DNA from: an uncultured Gammaproteobacteria bacterium | GTDB taxonomy: Bacteria > Pseudomonadota > Gammaproteobacteria > UBA9214 | DNA length: 11,719 nt | Direction: 5' to 3' | Assembly (NCBI GenBank): GCA_905480065.1 | Contig: CAJQOV010000194.1 | Span: 1-11,719 of the forward strand | Part shown: positions 6,810 to 11,719 of the stretch, in pieces | Position numbering within the stretch: the stretch's first letter is position 1 | How the letters are laid out: every line of letters begins with the position of its first letter | Position numbers and translations under genes: made by a program | Notes under the pieces: generated by a model | What the model was told of the DNA's origin: nothing | What the model saw: only the letters and a program-made list of their open reading frames with translations | Databases searched by the model: none

Positions 6810-8159
6810 ATGGAATTAACGAATTTTGCCCGCGTCCGCCTGGCCCAAGATTTCGGAAGCATGTTTGATAATACAAGGAATAAGCTTAACCGGGATATCC
6901 CGCGAGAGGCCAGGCTGGTGCTATGTTGCGCGCACGTGAGTCTGAATGCCGATTCGATGCAGTACCTGCGCGACCTTGTCGCGCAGGATGTGGACTGGTC
7001 TTTTGTCAGGATTATTGCCGTGCGCCACAAAATAGCTCAGTTGCTCTACCATAACCTTGATCGGTTGGCGAGCGCCTATCCTGATTGCATCCCGAAAGAC
7101 TTCATGCGGGGGCTGAAGGAATATGTTGATTCCTGTACGGCACACAATAATCAAAATATGAAGGAACTCTCTGACATTCTCAAGCAATTCCATGCCAGCG
7201 ATATAGCGGTAATACCATTCAAGGGGGTTACATTCGCACTTCGCATGCATGGTAGCCTGAATCTCCGGCAGTGTGGTGATATCGACCTTCTGGTAAAGAG
7301 AAAGGATTTCCTGAGGGCCAAGGATATCTTGATCAGGAGCGGCTACGACCATACGTATTTCGGACATCACGAGGTTGCGACAGCACAGGCTCAGTTGACA
7401 GGTAAAACGAATCAAAGCAGTCCAGTCGATTTGCACTACGGGATTACCCCGTATTGCTATCCGGTCATGCGCGAAGCCCAGGGGGGCAGTGTACTTGAAC
7501 GTAAAGACTGGAACAGACCTGTCACCAATCTTACCCACTGGTTATTCTGCCTGAACTGTGACCCGTTATGGAAGCGTGCGGAATCGACAAAGGCAGGGGA
7601 GATGAATGTTCAACACTTCTCAGCCGAGGATGAGCTGCTTGTGGCGATTATCCAGGGCATAAAGGATAGCTGGCTGAATTTGAAGCGAGTCTGCGATCTC
7701 GATCAAATTGTCCGTTCAAAACCGAACATGAACTGGGGCTTTATAGCGGGGCAGATGAAAGATATGCGCTTCAGGAAAAAAGCCCTGCTTGGTTTTCGTC
7801 TGGCCCATGATCTTCTTGAGACGCCTTTTCCCGTACCAGTTTTGAATGACATCCAATCGTCCCGTATCGTCTGCGTACTGGCGCTGGATATACGCCATCG
7901 TATTTTCTCGGTATCGGAGTTGCAGGATCGCGGGTTTTTCAGACTCTGGTCACATTATTTGTCGATGGATAGCTGTTCTGACCGGTTCAGATTTCTTATC
8001 TATGTATATCGCACCCTCTGGGTGACGGGAAAATGGCGCATCACGCTTTCGAACCTGCTTCGTTTTCACCGCACCGTGATTGTGCAGCAGACTAACGCGG
8101 CGCTTGTTTCCTTGCAGGAACGACGCGGTTCACCGCAGCAGTCCGCTCATGAGTCATGA
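6810..8159 (+). CDS. Nucleotidyltransferase-fold protein (PF14907, NTP_transf_5 type)
   Basis: A 449-residue protein. The core VIPFKGVTFALRMHGS (134-149) followed by LRQCGDIDLLVKRKDFLRAKDILIRSGY (152-179) is the signature of the 'uncharacterised nucleotidyltransferase' family. Asp157 and Asp159 are the probable metal-binding pair, and Lys138-Gly139 replaces the Gly-Ser motif of classical polymerase-beta-like enzymes. The helical lead-in LVLCCAHVSL ... VRHKIAQLLYHNL (37-82) is also typical. Such proteins are presumed to transfer a nucleotide or phosphate-linked group, but the reaction is not established and it is unclear whether all members are active. No ribosome binding site precedes the ATG at 6810. 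The in-frame ATG at 6861 would give a 432-residue protein closer to the usual family start, so the true start is open. It is followed after 21 bp by a glycosyltransferase, so the two probably form an operon. Confidence 0.82.
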   Translation: MELTNFARVRLAQDFGSMFDNTRNKLNRDIPREARLVLCCAHVSLNADSMQYLRDLVAQDVDWSFVRIIAVRHKIAQLLYHNLDRLASAYPDCIPKDFMRGLKEYVDSCTAHNNQNMKELSDILKQFHASDIAVIPFKGVTFALRMHGSLNLRQCGDIDLLVKRKDFLRAKDILIRSGYDHTYFGHHEVATAQAQLTGKTNQSSPVDLHYGITPYCYPVMREAQGGSVLERKDWNRPVTNLTHWLFCLNCDPLWKRAESTKAGEMNVQHFSAEDELLVAIIQGIKDSWLNLKRVCDLDQIVRSKPNMNWGFIAGQMKDMRFRKKALLGFRLAHDLLETPFPVPVLNDIQSSRIVCVLALDIRHRIFSVSELQDRGFFRLWSHYLSMDSCSDRFRFLIYVYRTLWVTGKWRITLSNLLRFHRTVIVQQTNAALVSLQERRGSPQQSAHES

Positions 8160-8180
8160 GGCTGGTCGCGAAAAGGAAAG

Positions 8181-9185
8181 ATGGATGGAAATTATATTTA
8201 CAGGATCACTAACTCCATGAATCCCTGTTATTTGTCTATTGTGATGGTCGTATTCGACATGCGTCGTGAAGCACCCAGGACGCTGTATTCATTGTCGTGC
8301 GATTACCAGCGCGAAGTCGATGTCGATGATTACGAGGTCATCGTCATAGAAAACGGCTCTTCGCAGGCGCTGTCCGGTTCTGAAGTGTGTTCCTTTGGCA
8401 GCAACTTCCGCTATCACTACCATCCCACGGATTCACATTCGCCGGCGGAAGCCCTGAATATCGGCGTCGACATGGCGCAGGGTGAACACGTGCTCCTGCT
8501 GGTGGACGGCGCGCGTATCCTGAGTCCCGGTGTCCTTGTCAATATGAAGCGCATGATAGGGGCCTTCTCGCCACAACCGGTACTCATTGCGACCCTGGGG
8601 TGGCACCTCGGTCCCGATGTACAAATGAAATCGATCCACGAGGGATACAATCAGCAAGTCGAAGACCGCCTGCTGGAGAGCGTGGAGTGGCGCGATAATG
8701 GATATGAGCTTTTCACGATCGCCTCTTTTGCCGGATCGAATAACCGCGGGTGGTTCATGCCGATAGCCGAAAGTCCTTGTCTCTGTTTGCCCAAAACAGA
8801 GTATTTACGGCTGGGTGGATTCGAAACACGCTTCGAATCTGCGGGTGGCGGGTTCGTTAACCTGGACTTCTTCGGGAGGGCGCTTGCCGTTGAGGAGATG
8901 GCTTATGTCATATTGCTGGGGGAGGGGAGTTTTCATCAGGTGCACGGGGGTGCGGCAACCAATTCGCCGGTAAGTGTGTGGAAACCGTTCGAACAGGAAT
9001 ACCGGTCAATCCGGGGCAGGAATTATTCCGTTCCCCGGCGGCCGGCACAGTACTTTGGTTCCATTCCGCCGCAATGTGTCCGTTTCATGCAGTCGGCACT
9101 CAACGAGATGAACGTGGTGGTCGAGGGTGCCGGGGAGAAGCCCGGAACACCCCGGTTGCAGGCTGCAGAACCCGATGCCCCGTGA
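8181..9185 (+). CDS. Family-2-like glycosyltransferase
   Basis: A 334-residue soluble GT-A protein. CYLSIVMVVFDMRREAPRT (16-34) is the opening strand and nucleotide-binding loop. DYEVIVIENGSS (50-61) is the second strand with the typical Asn-Gly-Ser. HVLLLVDGARILSPG (103-117) holds Asp109 at the DxD position, though the second acidic residue is replaced by Ala111. LGEGSFHQVHGGAATN (246-261) is a conserved acceptor-side motif known from unassigned GT2 proteins. The sugar is unknown. Two starts are possible: ATG 8181, with AAGGA only three bases away, or ATG 8217, with AGGA eleven bases upstream. The latter (322 residues) begins next to the first strand, as in most relatives. It lies 21 bp after the nucleotidyltransferase, likely co-transcribed. 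The C-terminal 20-25 residues are low-complexity Pro/Gly/Ala-rich. Confidence 0.85.
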   Translation: MDGNYIYRITNSMNPCYLSIVMVVFDMRREAPRTLYSLSCDYQREVDVDDYEVIVIENGSSQALSGSEVCSFGSNFRYHYHPTDSHSPAEALNIGVDMAQGEHVLLLVDGARILSPGVLVNMKRMIGAFSPQPVLIATLGWHLGPDVQMKSIHEGYNQQVEDRLLESVEWRDNGYELFTIASFAGSNNRGWFMPIAESPCLCLPKTEYLRLGGFETRFESAGGGFVNLDFFGRALAVEEMAYVILLGEGSFHQVHGGAATNSPVSVWKPFEQEYRSIRGRNYSVPRRPAQYFGSIPPQCVRFMQSALNEMNVVVEGAGEKPGTPRLQAAEPDAP

Positions 9186-9197
9186 CGGGACGGGCTG

Positions 9198-9240
9198 CGA
9201 ACGGTCATAGGCATGAGGAATCTGCCGTTCGTCGATGCCT
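9198..9240 (+). other. Two interleaved inverted repeats (possible pseudoknot) after the glycosyltransferase
   Basis: CGAACGG (9198-9204) pairs with CCGTTCG (9225-9231), and AGGCAT (9209-9214) pairs with ATGCCT (9235-9240). The order A-B-A'-B' is that of an H-type pseudoknot, or of two mutually exclusive hairpins. It lies 13 bp past the stop codon in a gap between converging genes. It may act as a transcript 3' structure. No T-tract follows. Confidence 0.35.
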
Positions 9241-9330
9241 GCCGGGCTCAAGCGAGTCTTCCGGCTGATTAGCAAAGCGGTGGGTGGTGATCCTCCAGTC
9301 AAGTCCGGATGTAATCAGTGGCTTTACATA

Positions 9331-9343
9331 ACAGTATAACTGT
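9331..9343. terminator. Small symmetrical hairpin between convergent genes
   Basis: ACAGT-ATA-ACTGT is a perfect 5-bp inverted repeat with a three-base loop, 15 bp from the stop of the sulfotransferase-like gene. It is too AT-rich and short to be a confident terminator, but its symmetry could serve both converging transcripts. Confidence 0.2.
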
Positions 9344-9357
9344 CGTGCACCACCCGT

Positions 9358-10386
9358 TCATTTGCCGGCGCCAATCCCGGACCAGCGCGCGCGAAATCGT
9401 TCGATCTCTTCCCCGGAATAGAAATGCCTGGCAAACCTGGAGTTGTACATCTGGTCCAGCAAGGCCGGCGGGATTCTGATGCGCTGCCTGAATTCCGCAT
9501 ACTCCCTGGCATAAATCTTCTGGTTTGCGACGTTGCTGCGAACCAGCTCGAAATCGTCGAGGTCGAGGAAGTTTGCGATGGCCTGCGCTTTCTTTCGGTC
9601 GTCCAGTTCACATCTGAGTACCAGCAGGCTGGTATTTCCGCGGCTAATGATGGTGTACCCCTGGCTGATCGGAAACGGGTGTTGGTAAACATCGATGCCG
9701 AAATGGGGTGTTATTTCCGCATCCAGCCAGGTGAGGGGCCTCGCGTGCATGTAGTTCTTGATGAAGATGTCGATCAGTTCATCGATATCGTAATCCGAGA
9801 TTTTACTATCCGTGCCGATGTACCGGTCCAGGAGCTGGAAGAACATGGAAATATTATTGGCTACCGGTTCGCGCACCAGGGTGATCACATGTAGCCGATG
9901 TTGCGGTCGAACCCAGGTCTTGTAGATCCGCTCGGCATAAAATTTCTCGCGAAACCGCCATCCCAGTCGCTTGCGCAGGGTGAACTGTTGATAGACGCGC
10001 TGCTCGTGGGCAATTTCACGTTCCAGCATGTCGCGGTATGCCGGTTCGATGTCGATCCGGTCCGGATCGCGGTTCCTGATGGGGAAGTATTCGTGACTCA
10101 TCAATACCAGGCGGGTACGTGGATCCTGGCTGCGAAACAGGGAGTTGCGTATCGAGGACGATCCGACTTTCCCCATCTGGTAGATAAGGATGGGGTCGCG
10201 CCAGTTGAACCAGGGCGCAATAGTAACCGCGAAATACTCGTATACCCGCCGGTCTATCCATTTTTTATTCAGGTGCATGAGTTGTAATCGCTGGCAATTT
10301 GTTCGCGCTGGTCCAGTCTGCCTCAATGCCGGCGACTTGAGAATAACATCCGGGTTTCGGGTATTCTGCCATGACTGGCTAGCCAC
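9358..10386 (-). CDS. Sulfotransferase-fold capsular polysaccharide synthesis protein (PF10364, NKWYS type)
   Basis: A 342-residue protein from the longest start; 306 residues if the ATG at 10278 is used. Numbering is from the long form. ILIYQMGKVGSSSIRNSLF (66-84) has the shape of the 5'-phosphosulfate loop that binds PAPS in sulfotransferases. VITLVREPVANNISMFF (167-183) matches the 3'-phosphate-binding element with Arg172 and Ser180. FGIDVYQHPF (229-238), LLVLRCELD (254-262) and the C-terminal NSRFARHFYSGEEIERF (315-331) are typical of the 'putative capsular polysaccharide synthesis protein' family. The predicted role is transfer of a sulfuryl or similar group to a surface glycan; no member's acceptor is implied here. 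Residues 1-36 do not resemble the family, so ATG 10278 is the likelier start, though neither start has a good ribosome binding site. It converges on the glycosyltransferase at 8181-9185. Confidence 0.8.
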   Translation of the reverse strand: MASQSWQNTRNPDVILKSPALRQTGPARTNCQRLQLMHLNKKWIDRRVYEYFAVTIAPWFNWRDPILIYQMGKVGSSSIRNSLFRSQDPRTRLVLMSHEYFPIRNRDPDRIDIEPAYRDMLEREIAHEQRVYQQFTLRKRLGWRFREKFYAERIYKTWVRPQHRLHVITLVREPVANNISMFFQLLDRYIGTDSKISDYDIDELIDIFIKNYMHARPLTWLDAEITPHFGIDVYQHPFPISQGYTIISRGNTSLLVLRCELDDRKKAQAIANFLDLDDFELVRSNVANQKIYAREYAEFRQRIRIPPALLDQMYNSRFARHFYSGEEIERFRARWSGIGAGK

Positions 10387-10771
10387 TGCAGGCCATACTA
10401 CAGGGGCGGCACTGTCTCATCGAAATCCTGCCGATGCCTGGATTACCCTCGTTAGACTGTCAGGATGCAACGAGCTAACGTGGCTGCGGAAGCTGGCATG
10501 CATCCAGCACCACAGTGCAAATCGTGCCATGGGTGCCGCTTATCGTCGGGGTGCGGCAGCGGATGAGCATGATCCCACAATAGTGGTACAGGGATTTAGC
10601 GCCCGGATCTGCCAGCAATTGCCGGGTTGTGTATGGCTCCCGGACATGCACCATTTCCGGGTGGTTGCAGCATGAGCGATGCCCGGTTCAATGCCAGACA
10701 GCAGTCCGACTTCCCGGGGTACAATCCTGCCAGCAGCCCTGTAGTTGGCATGCCTGCTGAAGCCTGATAGC
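10387..10771. other. Non-coding stretch with overlapping inverted repeats
   Basis: No open frame here has a credible start or family resemblance. Two hairpins share one arm. CCGGG (10622-10626) can pair with CCCGG (10639-10643), while CCCGGA (10639-10644) can pair with TCCGGG (10656-10661). A second overlapping pair lies at 10448-10480 (CTCGTT/AACGAG and CGTTAG/CTAACG). The stretch separates divergently oriented genes, so promoters for both are expected, but none is clear. Confidence 0.4.
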
Positions 10772-10972
10772 ATGGAAAATAATGTAATCAAGAATTATAT
10801 TAATCAACATATTGTGCAATATGATCGCGATCTGGCCGGCGTACCGGAAATCATGAATCGCGCAATAATCCTGCAGTCGCATTGTGGCATGACACTGGTG
10901 TCAGGGGAGGGTGCTCTCTTGAATCCGTTCGTTTCCTGTCACCACGTTGCGATATGTATTGATCAGGACTGA
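10772..10972 (+). CDS. Possible small ORF of 66 residues upstream of the WD40 gene, function unknown
   Basis: The ATG at 10772 opens a 66-codon frame ending in TGA at 10970-10972, 13 bp before the WD40 start and on the same strand. The N-terminal half is polar (MENNVIKNYINQHIVQYD) and the C-terminal half mildly hydrophobic with four Cys. The second half uses GC-rich third positions like a real gene, while the first half is AT-rich. There is no clear ribosome binding site, and an in-frame ATG at 10745 exists. No family is recognised. It could be a leader ORF, a remnant of a longer gene or chance. Confidence 0.3.
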   Translation: MENNVIKNYINQHIVQYDRDLAGVPEIMNRAIILQSHCGMTLVSGEGALLNPFVSCHHVAICIDQD

Positions 10973-10975
10973 TCA
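10960..10975 (+). promoter_or_regulatory. TGATCA repeat pair touching the WD40 ribosome binding site
   Basis: TGATCA-GGAC-TGATCA is two copies of a self-complementary hexamer four bases apart. It ends at the first base of the Shine-Dalgarno AGAGG (10975-10979). It could be an operator or an RNA hairpin limiting ribosome access. The 6-bp stem is weak, so this is tentative. Confidence 0.3.
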
Positions 10976-10979
10976 GAGG
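10975..10979 (+). promoter_or_regulatory. Ribosome binding site of the WD40 gene
   Basis: AGAGG lies six bases before the ATG at 10986. This supports that start for the WD40 frame. Confidence 0.55.
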
Positions 10980-10985
10980 TTACCC

Positions 10986-11719
10986 ATGCAATTGCAAGAA
11001 GCCAAACAAGATGAAAGCAGCCGGTTTGTCCGGCATCGTGGACCGGTTACCTGTGTCGCGGGAATTCCGAATCGTAATGCCGCGGTAACCTCAGGATATG
11101 ATGGCGCGGTCGGGTATGTCGATCTCCACGCGGGTACTGTTGAACTGATGGGATATCATGACCATCTCGTCAACAAGATCACCGTAAACCAGGCGGGAAC
11201 CAGGGCCGCCTCCTGCTCTTCGGATTACACGGTCTATATCTGGGATCTGGCAACCCGGCAGATCGAGCGTGTTCTGAAGGGTCATAGCGATGACGTCGAG
11301 GATTTCGTGTTTGTCGATGACGGTCGCGGTGTTTCCGTGTCGCGCGACTGGCGGATTATCGTGTGGAATCTGCATACCGGCGCCGCCATACATATCATCG
11401 AGGGCCATGACAAGGATGTGCTGTCGGTGGCCGTCGACAACGGCCGCATCTATACCTCGGGCGACGATATGACGCTGCGGGTCTGGGACCTGGAAACCGG
11501 CAAGCCGATCCGCATGTGGGGTCCGTTCGAGGATGAAACAGACAGCTGCGCGATCGACCCCGGCCACGGCCGCGCGATACTGGGCTGCGATGATGGTGTC
11601 GTGCGCGTATTCGATATCGACTCCGGGAACCCGGTCGCGGAGATCGAGGCCCATTCCTCGGGTATCAAGCGGGTCACGGCATCCCCCGTTACCGGTGACA
11701 TCCTGTCGGCGGCCTACGA
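10986..11719 (+). CDS. WD40-repeat beta-propeller protein (C-terminus off the right edge)
   Basis: The frame from ATG 10986 is open for 244 codons to the window end. It contains successive WD40 blades with the usual Gly-His ... Trp-Asp spacing: YIWDLATRQIERVLKGH (84-100), IVWNLHTGAAIHIIEGH (125-141), RVWDLETGKPIRMWG (165-179) and RVFDIDSGNPVAEIEAH (207-223). Two more degenerate blades precede them from about residue 17. At least six blades are therefore started, and a complete protein would need a seventh or more beyond the edge. No signal peptide or membrane segment is seen, so it is probably cytoplasmic. WD40 propellers are protein-interaction platforms. In bacteria they often form the C-terminal or whole part of signalling or assembly proteins, and no enzymatic domain is visible in the part present. 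GC-rich codon use contrasts with the AT-richer glycan genes to the left. Confidence 0.9.
   Translation, partial: MQLQEAKQDESSRFVRHRGPVTCVAGIPNRNAAVTSGYDGAVGYVDLHAGTVELMGYHDHLVNKITVNQAGTRAASCSSDYTVYIWDLATRQIERVLKGHSDDVEDFVFVDDGRGVSVSRDWRIIVWNLHTGAAIHIIEGHDKDVLSVAVDNGRIYTSGDDMTLRVWDLETGKPIRMWGPFEDETDSCAIDPGHGRAILGCDDGVVRVFDIDSGNPVAEIEAHSSGIKRVTASPVTGDILSAAY

Noticed and set aside
10190..10675. 161-codon plus-strand open frame
   Set aside because: Its first part is antisense to the sulfotransferase-like gene, and its second part shows no family pattern, start signal or codon bias.
1..11719. tRNA, rRNA, CRISPR array, insertion sequence or attachment site
   Set aside because: No cloverleaf with anticodon and T-loop consensus, no regularly spaced repeats, no transposase or integrase motifs and no terminal inverted repeats with target duplication were seen.

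Overview
The window looks like chromosomal DNA of a moderately GC-rich Gram-negative bacterium, most likely a gammaproteobacterium. That placement is inferred from the slipin/NfeD pair, the Shine-Dalgarno signals and the general protein style. The genus cannot be fixed from this sequence. Nothing indicates plasmid, phage or transposon machinery: I see no integrase, transposase, tRNA, rRNA or CRISPR array.

Left part (1-4846, all on the minus strand, GC-rich). The window opens inside a secreted CotA/bilirubin-oxidase-like multicopper oxidase whose C-terminus lies beyond the left edge. Its upstream region carries a perfect 18-bp tandem duplication placed where an activator would bind. After a gene-free stretch (about 2270-2709) comes a tight two-gene unit, nfeD (long form: ClpP-like membrane serine protease plus NfeD domain) followed by a slipin/stomatin SPFH gene. 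The two are separated by a single base.

Middle and right part (4915-10386, visibly more AT-rich, especially 4915-8000). This is an accessory set that looks devoted to surface glycans. Two putative nucleotide-sugar transferases are on the minus strand (5877-6662 and 4915-5805). Divergent from them are a PF14907-type nucleotidyltransferase (6810-8159) and a family-2-like glycosyltransferase (8181-9185). Converging on these from the right is a sulfotransferase-fold protein of the 'putative capsular polysaccharide synthesis' (NKWYS, PF10364) type. No flippase, polymerase, ABC exporter or sugar-nucleotide synthesis gene is present, so the set looks like a decoration or modification module, not a complete capsule locus.

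Right edge (10387-11719). About 600 bp hold no convincing large gene, but they contain several competing inverted repeats and one possible 66-residue ORF (10772-10972). Then a WD40 beta-propeller gene begins at 10986 and runs off the right edge.

Functional reading (inference): the glycan genes could build and decorate (phosphorylate, nucleotidylate or sulfate) a cell-surface or exported glycan. The slipin/NfeD pair is a housekeeping membrane quality-control module, and the oxidase is an unrelated periplasmic or exported enzyme.
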